Shown: positions 51,633 through 63,607, numbered from the stretch's first letter. The stretch is DNA of 64,000 nt from AC-56 sp963798705 (GCA_963798705.1 CAWCTW010000005.1:1922001-1986000), one strand, 5' to 3'. Made by a program: numbers and translations. Notes: generated from the sequence alone by a model not told the origin.

Positions 51633-52670
51633 GTGAGCCCACGACCGCTCATCGAGCGGTACCGGGAGCGCCTGCCGCTGGAGCCGGGTGACCCGGTCGT
51701 CACCCTCCACGAGGGCTCCACGCCGCTGATCGAGGCCCCGGTGATCTCCGATCGGGTGGGGGCGCGCGTTTACCTCAAGCTCGAGGGCGCCAATCCGACC
51801 GGCAGCTTCAAGGACCGCGGAATGACGGTCGCCGTCTCGCGGGCGAAGGGCTCGGGAGCCGAGGCCATCATCTGCGCGTCGACGGGCAACACCGCGGCCA
51901 GCGCGGCGGCGTACGCTGCGCGTGCCGGCCTCCGCGGGGCCGTGATCGTGCCCGAGGGGAAGATCGCGATCGGCAAGCTGGCCCAGGCGCTGATTCACGG
52001 CGCGCGGGTGATCGCGCTCCGGGGCAATTTCGACCAGGCGCTCGAGATCGTCCGCGAGCTCGCCCAGAGCCACCCGATCGAGCTGGTGAACTCGGTCAAT
52101 CCCTACCGCATCGAGGGCCAGAAGACCGTCGCCTTCGAGGCCTGCGACGAGCTCGGCGCGGCCCCGGACGCCCTCGCGATTCCGGTGGGCAACGCGGGCA
52201 ACATCACGGCCTGGTGGCGGGGCTTCCGCGAGTACGACGCCTCGCCCGTCCTCTACGGGTTCCAGGCGGAGGGCGCGGCGCCGCTGGTCCTCGGCCATCC
52301 CGTCGAGCAGCCCGACACGATCGCCTCGGCGATCCGGATCGGCAATCCCGCCCGGTGGGAGGAGGCGATGGATGCCGTCACCGGCTCGCGGGGGCGAATC
52401 GCCGCGGTCTCCGACGAGGCCATCCTCGACGCGTACCGGCTGCTCGCCTCCCGCGAGGGCGTGTTCTGCGAGCCGGCCTCGGCGGCGTCCGTGGCGGGGC
52501 TGCTGGTCCACGGGCTCCCCGCGCCCCAGGGCGGCGAGCCCCCGCGCACGGTCGTCTGCGTGCTCACGGGCCACGGGCTCAAGGACCCGGACACCGCGCT
52601 CGCCAAGGCTCCCGCGGTCATCGGCTGCGAGGCGGACGCCGGGGCCGTGGAGCGGCTCGTCTTCGACTGA
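51633..52670 (+). CDS. thrC: threonine synthase
   Basis: 345 residues from GTG 51633. PLP-Lys is in EGANPTGSFKDRGMTVAVSR. Other motifs: STGNTAASAAAYAARAGL, LVNSVNPYRIEGQKTVAFE and PVGNAGNITAWWRGFREY, with LTGHGLKDPD near the end. The enzyme makes threonine from O-phosphohomoserine. It is the short form (about 350 residues) typical of gram-positive bacteria. No thrB is present in the window. Confidence 0.95.
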   Translation: MSPRPLIERYRERLPLEPGDPVVTLHEGSTPLIEAPVISDRVGARVYLKLEGANPTGSFKDRGMTVAVSRAKGSGAEAIICASTGNTAASAAAYAARAGLRGAVIVPEGKIAIGKLAQALIHGARVIALRGNFDQALEIVRELAQSHPIELVNSVNPYRIEGQKTVAFEACDELGAAPDALAIPVGNAGNITAWWRGFREYDASPVLYGFQAEGAAPLVLGHPVEQPDTIASAIRIGNPARWEEAMDAVTGSRGRIAAVSDEAILDAYRLLASREGVFCEPASAASVAGLLVHGLPAPQGGEPPRTVVCVLTGHGLKDPDTALAKAPAVIGCEADAGAVERLVFD

Positions 52671-52697
52671 AAAACGGCGGGCACCGAGCGAGCCGGT

Positions 52698-52717
52698 CCC
52701 GGCCGCCCGCGGCCGGG
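52698..52717. terminator. possible terminator hairpin after thrC
   Basis: CCCGGCCGC and GCGGCCGGG form a 9-bp perfect stem with a tight 2-nt centre, 28 bp after the thrC stop. There is no T-run. No gene is seen in the other ~150 bp before the next gene. Confidence 0.42.
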
Positions 52718-52869
52718 AACCCATCCGGCCGGGATCCGCCGAGAATGCAGTCTGTCCCTCGAGAGGCCACTAGTCTCGGCCGGGGTAACGCGCCGTGACC
52801 GCGGCCCTCGTTGCCCTTTCGGTGCCATCTGCGCGCCACACGTGACGCCCGGGTCGCCACGATCGACGG

Positions 52870-53523
52870 ATGCTGGACGCCCTCGTCGCCCTGATCGCGC
52901 CGCCTCGGTGCGGCATATGCGGTGGGGGGTGTGAGCTTCGACGGCGGCTCTGCGATCGGTGCGGGCTCGCGCTGCGGGGGAGCGCGCCGGTCTGGTCGGA
53001 CGTTGCGGGCGTTGACGCGGCCTGGTCGGCGGCGCCGTACGAGGGGTCGGCGCGCCGCCTGGTGGCAGCCCTCAAGTTCGGCTCGCTCGTCGCCCTCGCC
53101 TCCGACGCGGCGGGGTTGATCGCCGGGCGAGCGCCGGCCGGGCTGCTCGACGGCGCCATCGTTCCCGTCCCCTCCGCGCCGCTGCGACGCCGGCGGCGGG
53201 GGTTCGACGCCGCCGAGGCCATCGCGGTCGCGCTAGCCAAGCGCACGGGCGCGCCGCTCGTGCCGTGTCTGGCCAGGCCGCAGAGCCCAAGGCAGGTCGG
53301 CCGGCGGCGAACGGAGCGCCTGGCCGACCCGCCGCGCGTGAGGACCGTGTCGGCCGCTCCGACCGCGGCGGTCCTGGTCGACGACGTGATCACGACCGGG
53401 GCGACCCTTCGTGCCTGCGCTCACGCGCTGCGGAGCCGCGGCGCCGGCCGGGTCGTCGCGGTCACGCTCGCGGCCTCCACGGCCACCCGCGGTCCACTTG
53501 GCTTGAGCGCCCGCTCGGCGTAG
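52870..53523 (+). CDS. ComF-family phosphoribosyltransferase-like protein
   Basis: 217 residues. The N-terminal zinc cluster has four Cys (RCGICGGGC and CDRC), followed by YEGSARRLVAALKFG. The PRPP-binding loop is AAVLVDDVITTGATLRAC (~158-175) in a type I PRTase fold. The middle GAIVPVPSAPLRRRRRGFDAAEAIA is typical. In transformable bacteria ComF is needed for DNA uptake. In others, including this type of organism, the role is not known. hpf lies 39 bp downstream. Confidence 0.93.
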   Translation: MLDALVALIAPPRCGICGGGCELRRRLCDRCGLALRGSAPVWSDVAGVDAAWSAAPYEGSARRLVAALKFGSLVALASDAAGLIAGRAPAGLLDGAIVPVPSAPLRRRRRGFDAAEAIAVALAKRTGAPLVPCLARPQSPRQVGRRRTERLADPPRVRTVSAAPTAAVLVDDVITTGATLRACAHALRSRGAGRVVAVTLAASTATRGPLGLSARSA

Positions 53524-53562
53524 GATTGAACCGAGCTTGCCACCCCAACGAGAGGAGGGAGC

Positions 53563-53910
53563 GTGCGGATCGAGGTCAGGGGACGTAACAGGGAGGTCAC
53601 GGACGAGCTGCGCCGCCACGTCGAGAAGCGCTTCAATCGCATCGGGCGGCAGGTTTCCGAGCATGCGGTGATGCAGGTTGAGCTGAGCGAGGAGAGGAAT
53701 CCCCGCATCAGGGACAGCCAGGTGGTCGAGGCGACCCTGCACCTGAGGCGCGCCACCCTGCGGGCCCGCAAGGCCTCCCCCGAGGTGCTGCACTCCATCC
53801 ACGAGGTCGCCGAGGATCTGCGCCGCCAGGTCAAACGGCACCGCGAGAAGCGCCGCAAGCGCCACCAGACTCGCCAGCTGATGGAGGGCCTGCGGCGCCG
53901 CACGGCGTAG
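53563..53910 (+). CDS. hpf: ribosome hibernation factor (HPF/YfiA-type)
   Basis: 115 residues from GTG 53563. The S30AE domain fills the protein: MRIEVRGRNREVTDELRRHV, then a basic second half (VKRHREKRRKRHQTRQL) expected to touch rRNA. The protein lacks the ~70-residue C-terminal domain of the long form common in actinomycetes, so it should behave like short HPF and would need a partner for ribosome pairing, or instead act like YfiA. It precedes secA, the usual neighbourhood. Confidence 0.9.
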   Translation: MRIEVRGRNREVTDELRRHVEKRFNRIGRQVSEHAVMQVELSEERNPRIRDSQVVEATLHLRRATLRARKASPEVLHSIHEVAEDLRRQVKRHREKRRKRHQTRQLMEGLRRRTA

Positions 53911-53974
53911 CGGGGGCTGCGGTCACGGTGAGGGCGGGACCGCCATGCACAGCGATCAGCGCTAATCCTTCGCA

Positions 53975-54415
53975 GTGATGCCGAAGCGCAAGAGCAAGGA
54001 CGCCAAGGCCGAGCTGCTGCGGGGCGTTCCCCTGTTTTCGGCCTGCTCCAAGCGGGAGCTCTCGCGGATCGCGTCGCTCGCGGACGAGATCGACGTCCCC
54101 AAGGGGCGGGTGCTGACTCGCGAGGGGGATCCCGGATCGGAATGCTTCGTCGTCGTCGACGGCCGAGCGACGGTGACCGTCGGCGACCGAGGCAGGGTGG
54201 CGCGGCTCGCCCCCGGCGCCTGCTTCGGCGAGATGTCGCTGCTCGATTACAAGCCGCGCTCCGCCACGGTCGAGGCGCAGACGGACATGAGCCTCCTCGT
54301 CCTGGACTCGCGCAGCTTCGCATCCCTGATCGAGGAGGTTCCGTCGGTGGCGCGCAAGGTGTTGACGGCGATGGCCGGTCGTCTTCGCACGGCGGAAAGC
54401 GAGGCTACCCACTGA
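53975..54415 (+). CDS. cyclic nucleotide-binding domain protein
   Basis: 146 residues. A single CNB domain has LFSACSKRELSRIASLADEI, ECFVVVDGRATVTVGDRGRV and the phosphate-binding cassette FGEMSLLDYKPRSATVEA. The Arg-Ser that grip the cyclic phosphate are intact. No output domain, HTH or membrane segment is attached. It may bind cAMP or act as a structural lid for another protein. It lies between hpf and secA and could share their transcript. Confidence 0.88.
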   Translation: MMPKRKSKDAKAELLRGVPLFSACSKRELSRIASLADEIDVPKGRVLTREGDPGSECFVVVDGRATVTVGDRGRVARLAPGACFGEMSLLDYKPRSATVEAQTDMSLLVLDSRSFASLIEEVPSVARKVLTAMAGRLRTAESEATH

Positions 54416-54466
54416 GGTGGCGCCGCCCCTTCGCGTAGCGTCGGCCGGTCGGTACCCTCACATCCA

Positions 54467-57325
<2,859 letters not shown>

Positions 57326-57558
57326 GCGCCACTCGACGGCGATAGGCCGCCGGCCTCGTCGCTGCCGCGACGGCCACGTTTGACGCGCCCCGGCGGCCGA
57401 CCATACCCGCGCGCCGAGGCAAGACCGCGCCAGCGGAGACGATTCGGCGCGGGAGGACGCACGGTGCGTCGGGGGTGCCGAGGAGCGGCGAGCATCCGTT
57501 CATCGAGACTGCGCCTTGACAGCGGCGCCGGCCGCGCTCGCCGCCCTCGCGCCCGCCA
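57326..57558. other. intergenic region, no gene found
   Basis: The 233 bp between secA and the convergent MFS gene have no ORF with conserved sequence, no clear terminator with a T-run and no RNA pattern I can recognise. Confidence 0.6.
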
Positions 57559-59205
57559 CTAGTCCCGCATCGTCGCCGGGGGGCGCCGCGTGATGCCCGG
57601 CGTGCGGCCGACGTTGGAGCTGACCCAGCGCGAGCGCCGGCTGAAGACCGGGCCGGTGGTGACGGGATCGCCGCGCCGTACCAGGAGCAGGCAGGCGGCC
57701 GCCCCGGCGAGCGCGATCGCGGCGGTGATGAAGAACATGAGCTGAAACGAGTCGACATGGCTCTGGGTGGCGACGTCGATCGTGGACCTGACCAGGCGTG
57801 ACTGGTGCACGTGGCTCAGCCCGTGCTGCTCGGCCTGCGCGATGAATTGCGTGAAGCGCTCGACCTGCTCGGAGGTGGGGTGGACTCCCCTGTCGGCCAG
57901 GCGGTCGAACACGATGTGCTTGTAGTAGCCGACCTCGACCGCGGCGAGAATCGCGATGCCGAGCGCGCCGCCGAGCTGCTCGGAGGTGTTGATCATTCCC
58001 GCAGCCTGGCCCTGGTCCTCGTCGGGCACCGAGTTGAGGCCGGTGGGGTCGTTGACGGTGAGCACGACACCGAGGCCGATCCCCTGCAGCACCAGGCCGG
58101 GTACCAGCCACGGGATCGCGCGCTCCGGGGCAGCGAGCCCCAACGCCACGCCAGAGGCGGCGAGAACCACGAAGCCGAAGACGAGCGGAGCTCGCCCACC
58201 CATGCGGTCGAACGCCCGCCCCGCGAGCGGTCCTGCCAGCATGATCGGGACGGTGGCCGGGATGAGGGCGATCCCCGCGATGGCGGGGCTGACGCCGACC
58301 ACCAGGAGCAGGAAGAAAGGCAGCATGAACCCCAGTCCCAGCTCGATGGATCCGGCGAGGATCTGGCTGATGTTCGAGGCGAGGAAGTTGAGGTGACGGA
58401 AGAGCCGGAAGTCGAGCATCGGATTGGCGACCCGCAGCTCGATGGCGACGAAGGTCGCCAGGGCGAGGGCGCCCAGGGCGACGGGGATCCACACCTGCGG
58501 CGCCTCGAGGCTGGTGTCCTCGATCTGGGATAGGCCGAAGATGAGGACGGCGGTGCCGAAGGCGAACGTGACGACGCCGGGGAAGTCGAGGCCGGGTCGG
58601 TCGCCGCTCTCATCCCGCCGAAGCGGCGGCGTGAACCGGGCGGTGAGGCCGATCGTCACCGCCGCCAGGGGCACGTTGACCCAGAACACGGTGCGCCAGT
58701 CGATGCTGGTGAGGAGGCCGCCGAACACGGGGCCCAGGGCTGCGAAGAACGCCGATCCCCCCGCGAGAACCCCGAGCGCCGTGCCGCGGCGCTCGCGCGG
58801 AAAGACCTCGCTGACGATGGCGACCGCGGTCGGCATCATCATCGCCGCGCCGGAGCCCTGGGCCACGCGCGCGCAGATCATCCAGGGAAGGTCCTGAGCC
58901 GACCCCGCCATCGCGGTCGAGACCATGAAGACGAAACCGCCGGTGAGGAAGATCCGTCGGAGGCCGAACAGGTCACCGAGCCGGCCGCCGAGCACCATGA
59001 ACGCTGCGAGCGGCAGGATGTTCGCCGTCAGGAGCCACTGGCTCTCGGACAGGCTCCCGCCGAGGTCCCGGATCGCGTCGGGAGTGGCCAGCGGCACCGC
59101 CGTCTGGTCGACCAGGATCATGCTGTTGGACAGCGTCATCGCGACGAGCGTCACCCACATCGCAGCGTGAGACACACCGCGCCCCTGGCTGTCCGTGCCC
59201 TCCAT
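57559..59205 (-). CDS. MFS drug-type exporter (DHA2, 14-helix)
   Basis: 548 residues from the ATG at 59205 (MEGTDSQGRG); an in-frame ATG at 59232 adds nine residues. The first helices show the motif D1-like turn SMILVDQTAVPLATPDAIRD and motif A LGDLFGLRRIFLTG, then GSAFFAALGPVFGGLLTS (motif C). About 14 helices are expected for this EmrB/QacA branch. The central soluble part around 410-450 has an unusual insertion (IVFDRLADRGVHPTSEQVER). It exports drugs or toxic lipophilic compounds with protons. No TetR regulator is adjacent, though prfB is divergent. Confidence 0.9.
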   Translation of the reverse strand: MEGTDSQGRGVSHAAMWVTLVAMTLSNSMILVDQTAVPLATPDAIRDLGGSLSESQWLLTANILPLAAFMVLGGRLGDLFGLRRIFLTGGFVFMVSTAMAGSAQDLPWMICARVAQGSGAAMMMPTAVAIVSEVFPRERRGTALGVLAGGSAFFAALGPVFGGLLTSIDWRTVFWVNVPLAAVTIGLTARFTPPLRRDESGDRPGLDFPGVVTFAFGTAVLIFGLSQIEDTSLEAPQVWIPVALGALALATFVAIELRVANPMLDFRLFRHLNFLASNISQILAGSIELGLGFMLPFFLLLVVGVSPAIAGIALIPATVPIMLAGPLAGRAFDRMGGRAPLVFGFVVLAASGVALGLAAPERAIPWLVPGLVLQGIGLGVVLTVNDPTGLNSVPDEDQGQAAGMINTSEQLGGALGIAILAAVEVGYYKHIVFDRLADRGVHPTSEQVERFTQFIAQAEQHGLSHVHQSRLVRSTIDVATQSHVDSFQLMFFITAAIALAGAAACLLLVRRGDPVTTGPVFSRRSRWVSSNVGRTPGITRRPPATMRD

Positions 59206-59316
59206 CTCGCGGCAGGGTATGACTTCTCGCATGGGACATCAGCGATGGATGGAAAACGGCCCAATATGGGCCGCAACTCGACCATCGTTGGCCGGGCGCG
59301 CCCTAACATCAACGGC

Positions 59317-60430
59317 GTGGCCGAGGCAGTCTCCCGAGAGAGCGTGTCCGCGCGGCTCGCGGAGGTCCGCGAGGGATTGACCCTGCTCGCGGATTACCTT
59401 TGACCCGGCCACGCTCGAGTCCGAGCTAGAGCGCCTCGAGGACGAGATGCAGCGCCCCGGCTTCTGGGACGACGCCGAACGGGCCGCGCGCATCTCCGCA
59501 CAGCATGCGGCGACGCAGCGCCGGCTCGAGACCTTCCGCTCGCTGGAGTCGGACGTCGCCGATCTCACCGAGCTGGCGGAGCTGTCGACTGAGGACCCCG
59601 ATCTCGCCGCCGAGCTGGAGCCCCAGCTGGAGGCCATCGAAAGCCGCCTGGAGCAGCTCGAGGAGGCTCGCCTGTTCAACGGCCGCTACGACGCCGGCGA
59701 CGCCGTGGTGACGGTGCGCTCGGGAGCCGGTGGCACCGACTCCCAGGACTGGGCGGAGATGCTCCTGCGCATGTACCTGCGCTGGGCCGAGCACCGCGGA
59801 TTCCAGGTTGAGATGAAGGAGGCCTCCCCCGGGGAGGAGGCGGGCCTGAAGTCGGCGACCTTCTTCGCCCGCGGCGAGAACGCCTACGGGCTCTTTGCCG
59901 CCGAGCGGGGCGTCCACCGGTTGGTCCGGATCTCTCCGTTTGATGCCTCCAAGCGCCGCCACACGGCGTTCGCACAGGTGGACGTGGCGCCGCTCGTCGA
60001 CGACGACGTCGAGGTCGACGTCGACGAGGAGGACCTGCGCATCGACACCTACCGGGCCTCCGGCGCCGGGGGGCAGCACGTCAACAAGACCGATTCCGCG
60101 GTTCGCGTCACCCACGTGCCGACCGGGATCGTCGTCCAGTGTCAGAACGAGCGCTCCCAGGGGCAGAACAAGGCGACGGCGATGCGGCTGCTCCGCGCCC
60201 GGCTGCTGGAGGAGGAGGAGCGCCGGCAGGCCGAGGTGCTCGCGGCCGAGCGGGGCGAGCAGAAGGCCACCGAGTGGGGCTCCCAGATCCGGAGCTACAC
60301 GCTGCACCCGTCCACGCGAGTCAAGGATCACCGGACGGGCCACGAGGTCGGCGATGCCCAGCGGGTGCTCGACGGGGACCTCGACGGGTTCGTCCGCCAG
60401 TATCTGCTGAAGAGCGCATCGGACGGCTAG
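59317..60430 (+). CDS. prfB: peptide chain release factor 2, with +1 programmed frameshift
   Basis: Zero-frame translation from GTG 59317 gives 28 codons ending LLADYL, then an in-frame TGA (59401-59403). Reading from 59402 in the +1 frame gives DPATLESELERLEDEM and the full RF2. The total is 370 residues. The stop-codon recognition tripeptide SPF is in RISPFDASKRRHTAF, and the catalytic GGQ is in GAGGQHVNKTDSAVRV. The protein ends translation at UGA and UAA. Low RF2 favours the frameshift, an autoregulatory loop known from most bacteria. Divergent from the MFS gene. The FIST gene starts 2 bp after the stop. Confidence 0.96.
59398..59404 (+). promoter_or_regulatory. RF2 programmed +1 frameshift site
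   Basis: The classic slippery sequence CTT-TGA-C. The ribosome reads CTT, slips one base at the TGA and continues with GAC. A purine-rich GAGGGA (59372-59377) lies about 20 bp upstream, further away than the SD-like stimulator of E. coli, so stimulation may differ here. Confidence 0.93.
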
Positions 60431-60432
60431 CG

Positions 60433-61596
60433 ATGCCGGTGCGGGTCTCGGTGGGCGTCTCGCAGAGCTTCGACGCCGTCGAGGCGTTCTCCGACGCCGC
60501 GCGAGACGCGGCCGGCGGCCTCGGTGCGGAGCGGTGTGACCTGTGCTTCGTCTTCGCGGGGGCGCCTCACCTCGGGCACGGCAAATGGATCCTCTCCGCG
60601 GTTCACGAGCACCTCGAGCCCCGGCATCTGCTCGGTTGCGGCGCCGGCGGCGTGGTCGGCGGAGGACGGGAGATCGAGGAGGGCCCCGCCGCGGTCGTCT
60701 GGGCGGCATCCATGCCCGACGCGGAGATCGCGACCCACCACTTCCGGACCGAGCAGACGCCGGGCGGTTTCGAGGCGACGGGCCTCCCGGAGCCCGGAGC
60801 CCTGGGCGAGGCGATGGTCGTCCTCGCGGATCCGTACAGCTTCGCTACTGGCGCGCTGCTCGAGCGGCTGAGCGAGATGCGTCCCGGGCTGCCCGTGCTC
60901 GGCGGCCTGGCGAGCGCCGCGGCGGCCGGCTCGGCCTCGCTCTTCCGGGACGGCGAGATCCTCGCGGGGGGCGCGGTCGCGTGCTCCCTGTCAGGCGTGC
61001 CCGTCCTGCCGTGCGTCTCCCAGGGCGCGGCTCCGGTGGGGCCCGAGATGACGATCACCGCGGCCGAGGGCAACGTCATCGGCGAGCTGGCGTCCAGGCC
61101 TGCGATCGAGCGGCTCCGCGAGGCGCTGGCCGGACTCGACGAGCGAGAGCAGCGCCTGGCGGCATCGGGCCTGATGCTGGGCATCGTGATCGAGGAGAAC
61201 AAGCCGGACTACGAACGCGGCGACTTCCTCGTGCGGCCGATCATCGGCGCGGACTCCGAGTCCGGCAGCCTGGCGATCGGCGAGCGGGTCCGCGTGGGTC
61301 AGACGGTGCGCATGCAGATCCGCGACGGCGCTTCGGCCGACGAGGACCTGAGGGAGGCGCTCCGCGCCCAGGCGCAGGCACTTGGACCGGCGCGGCCCGC
61401 CGGCGCCCTGCTCTTCACCTGCAACGGCCGCGGCTCGCACATGTTCGAGGTCCCGGATCACGATGCAACCGCGATCGCCGATGCGCTCGGGGCTCCGGCC
61501 GGCGGGTTCTTCTGCGCAGGGGAGATCGGCCCGGTCGGCGGCCGCAACTTCCTCCACGGCTTCACGGCGACCATGGCGCTGTTCCCGTCCAGCTAG
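60433..61596 (+). CDS. FIST N- and C-domain protein
   Basis: 387 residues from ATG 60433. The N-terminal FIST domain (~10-210) has LLGCGAGGVVGGGREIEEG, PYSFATGALLERLSE and VLGGLASAAAAG. The FIST_C domain follows, with SASGLMLG-like (AASGLMLGIVIEE), FLVRPIIGADSESGSLAIG and a signature ending GALLFTCNGRGSHMF and GFFCAGEIGPVGGRNFLHGFTA. FIST modules sense small ligands, perhaps amino acids, in signal-transduction proteins; here no output domain is attached. The gene sits 2 bp after prfB and they should be co-transcribed. Confidence 0.9.
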   Translation: MPVRVSVGVSQSFDAVEAFSDAARDAAGGLGAERCDLCFVFAGAPHLGHGKWILSAVHEHLEPRHLLGCGAGGVVGGGREIEEGPAAVVWAASMPDAEIATHHFRTEQTPGGFEATGLPEPGALGEAMVVLADPYSFATGALLERLSEMRPGLPVLGGLASAAAAGSASLFRDGEILAGGAVACSLSGVPVLPCVSQGAAPVGPEMTITAAEGNVIGELASRPAIERLREALAGLDEREQRLAASGLMLGIVIEENKPDYERGDFLVRPIIGADSESGSLAIGERVRVGQTVRMQIRDGASADEDLREALRAQAQALGPARPAGALLFTCNGRGSHMFEVPDHDATAIADALGAPAGGFFCAGEIGPVGGRNFLHGFTATMALFPSS

Positions 61597-61639
61597 CGCT
61601 TCACGCCCGTCCGGCCCCACCCGCCCCAAGTCATCGAGT

Positions 61640-61674
61640 GGTGCATTTGTCGGCCTGAGGCCGACAAATGCACC
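61640..61674. repeat. REP-like hairpin, copy 2
   Basis: GGTGCATTTGTCGGCC pairs perfectly with GGCCGACAAATGCACC over a 3-nt loop. It resembles the hairpin at 39772-39806, with a compensating pair change (G-C to A-T) in the stem. It lies 44 bp beyond the FIST stop and before nadC. Confidence 0.85.
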
Positions 61675-61762
61675 TTTCGACGCCTTGGGGGGTACCTCGA
61701 GTGCCTTTGGTGGCTTGGGCGGGCCGTCGGGCGCGAGCCGGGCGCGGCTAGTCTCACCGGCC

Positions 61763-62617
61763 GTGGAGGATTCGCTGCGCGATCTGGTCGCTCGGGCGCT
61801 CGCCGAGGACGTCGGCGCGGGCGACATCACCGCCGAGGGCGTGGTCCCCGAGGGCGCCACCGCGACCGCTCGCATCGTCCAGAAGCAGGCCGGCGTCGTC
61901 TTCGGGCTCGATGCCGCAGCCGAGGTGTTCCGGCAGGCCGGCGCTCCAGGGCTCGAGGCGCTGGGCCGCGAGGGAGAGTGGCGTGACACGGTTCCCGCAG
62001 ACGTTGCGTCCGTCTCGGCCCCCGCACGCGCCCTCCTCGCCGGGGAGCGCACGGCGCTCAACCTTCTCTGTCACCTCTCGGGGGTGGCGACGCTCACCGC
62101 CCGCTTCGTGGACGCGGTCGCGGGCGCCGGAGCGACGATCCTCGACACGCGAAAGACCACGCCCGGTATGAGGTTCCTGGAGAAGGCGGCCGTGGCGGCG
62201 GGCGGTGGCCGCAACCATCGGATGGGGCTCTGGGACGCCTTGCTGATCAAGGAGAACCACGTGGCGCTGGCCGGCGGGCTGTCCGAGGCGGTGCGCCGCG
62301 CCCGCGAGGCGCGGCCCGAGAGCCCGATCGAGGTCGAGTGCCGCAACGCCGCCGAGGTTGAGGAGGCGCTTGAAGCCGGGGCCGCGCGCCTGCTGCTCGA
62401 CAACATGGACCCGGACGGGCTGCGGGCGGCGGTCGCCGCCCGTGACGGCTCGGCCGAGGGGCGCGAGCGGGTGACCCTGGAGGCCTCCGGGGGCATCACC
62501 CTCGGCAATGTCGCCGAGGTCGCGGCGACGGGCGTGGACTTCATCTCGATCGGTGCCCTCACGCACTCGGCCGCCGCGCTGGATCTGAGCATGTTGCTGG
62601 AAAACGACGCGGGATAG
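61763..62617 (+). CDS. nadC: nicotinate-nucleotide diphosphorylase (quinolinate phosphoribosyltransferase)
   Basis: 284 residues from GTG 61763. The family pattern is complete: ALAEDVGAGDITAEGVVPEG, SARALLAGERTALNLLCHLSG-type (ALLAGERTALNLLCHLSGVA), ILDTRKTTPGMRFLEKAAV, GGGRNHRMGLWDALLIKENH, EVECRNAAEVEEAL, LLLDNMDP and LEASGGITLGN. Quinolinate and PRPP give nicotinate mononucleotide, the last step of de novo NAD synthesis before the shared path. nadA and nadB are not in the window. A small gene follows 9 bp later. Confidence 0.95.
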   Translation: MEDSLRDLVARALAEDVGAGDITAEGVVPEGATATARIVQKQAGVVFGLDAAAEVFRQAGAPGLEALGREGEWRDTVPADVASVSAPARALLAGERTALNLLCHLSGVATLTARFVDAVAGAGATILDTRKTTPGMRFLEKAAVAAGGGRNHRMGLWDALLIKENHVALAGGLSEAVRRAREARPESPIEVECRNAAEVEEALEAGAARLLLDNMDPDGLRAAVAARDGSAEGRERVTLEASGGITLGNVAEVAATGVDFISIGALTHSAAALDLSMLLENDAG

Positions 62618-62626
62618 AGTCGGATC

Positions 62627-63145
62627 GTGGCCGTGAGCGAGGAGCTGCGACGCAGGCGCGAGGAGATCGTCGTCGAGCACATGGAGTCGGAGAACCGGCA
62701 CGAGTTCGACGTCACGCTCGGGACGTTCGAGCATCCGCGCTACGAGCTGATCGGCACCGGCGACGTGTACGACGGGCCAGGGGAGGTGGCGCGCTACTTC
62801 GAGGAGACCAGGGCCGCCTTCCCGGACCAGCGCAACGAGCTGATCGCGATGCACCACTCCGACGACGCGGTGATCGTCGAGGCGAATTTGTACGGCACCC
62901 ACGACGGGCCCTTCCGCGGCCTGCCGCCGACCGGCCGGAAATTCGAGATGCGCTTCTGCGCGATCTTCGTCTTCGACGACGACCGGCTGGTCTGCGAGCG
63001 GGTGTACTTCGACTCCGGCACGGTCCTGCGCCAGCTTGGAATCGCGCGCGATCCGCTCTCGGTGTCCGGCCGCCTCTCGACGGTCCTCAACCATCCGGTG
63101 ACGGTCGGTCGCGCGGTCGCTGGACAATTGCTGAACCGCCGGTAG
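62627..63145 (+). CDS. NTF2/SnoaL-like protein
   Basis: 172 residues from GTG 62627. The cone-shaped NTF2-like domain has YELIGTGDVYDGPGEVARYF, PDQRNELIAMHHSDDAVIVE, GPFRGLPPTGRKFEM and CAIFVFDDDRLVCERVYFDS. These are standard features of SnoaL-type cyclases and isomerases as well as of many polyketide-like and orphan small proteins. Acidic and His residues lie in the pocket. Function is unknown. It lies beside nadC, though the link may be incidental. Confidence 0.83.
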   Translation: MAVSEELRRRREEIVVEHMESENRHEFDVTLGTFEHPRYELIGTGDVYDGPGEVARYFEETRAAFPDQRNELIAMHHSDDAVIVEANLYGTHDGPFRGLPPTGRKFEMRFCAIFVFDDDRLVCERVYFDSGTVLRQLGIARDPLSVSGRLSTVLNHPVTVGRAVAGQLLNRR

Positions 63146-63184
63146 GCTCGCGCCCGCCCGTAAGGAATTTCGAACCGGGTCAGG

Positions 63185-63607
63185 ATGACTCGGCAGGTGA
63201 ATCTCTCGATGCCGAAGGCGGCCGTGCTGGTCGCGTTCGCGATCGCCGGTCTTGCGCCGCTGCTGGCGTCGCACGCCGCGGCGAATTCCGCGGCCGTGAA
63301 GTCGTACTCGGCTGCGGACTCGGCGGCGCAGATCAAGCGGATCAAGCACCACTGGACGCCGCGGCGCATGCGCAACGCGACGCCCATGAGAGAGACACCC
63401 TCACGCCGTGAGGGATCCCGCGCCGCGCGCGCCATCCCGGGCGCCTCGGGCAGCGGCAGGGTGAAGACGGTACAGCCGACGCCCGGCCGCATACGAGGCC
63501 GCCGTCCTCATGCGTCGGACCGATTGACCTCGCCCCGCTACTTGAGGAGCCTGGAGAGCCGTCGGTCCTTCAGCACGCGACCGCCGGTCTGCTCGTCCGG
63601 GCAGTAG
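63185..63607 (+). CDS. secreted protein N-terminus, probably truncated
   Basis: Up to 140 residues. A signal peptide (AVLVAFAIAGLAPLLASHAAA) and a short propeptide-like stretch (KHHWTPRRMRNATPM) are present. The last pattern recalls the region before the mature domain in secreted trypsin-like peptidases. After about residue 70 the sequence turns to Arg/Ser/Pro-rich filler, and the frame runs over the 3' end of the convergent glycosylase. I therefore suspect a truncated or decayed secreted protease, with coding ending near 63525. Confidence 0.4.
   Translation: MTRQVNLSMPKAAVLVAFAIAGLAPLLASHAAANSAAVKSYSAADSAAQIKRIKHHWTPRRMRNATPMRETPSRREGSRAARAIPGASGSGRVKTVQPTPGRIRGRRPHASDRLTSPRYLRSLESRRSFSTRPPVCSSGQ

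Noticed and set aside
61677..61762. Small coding region around the second hairpin (GAFVGLRPTNAP-type peptide)
   Set aside because: The same peptide appears in frames crossing both hairpins, so it is just a translation of the repeat.
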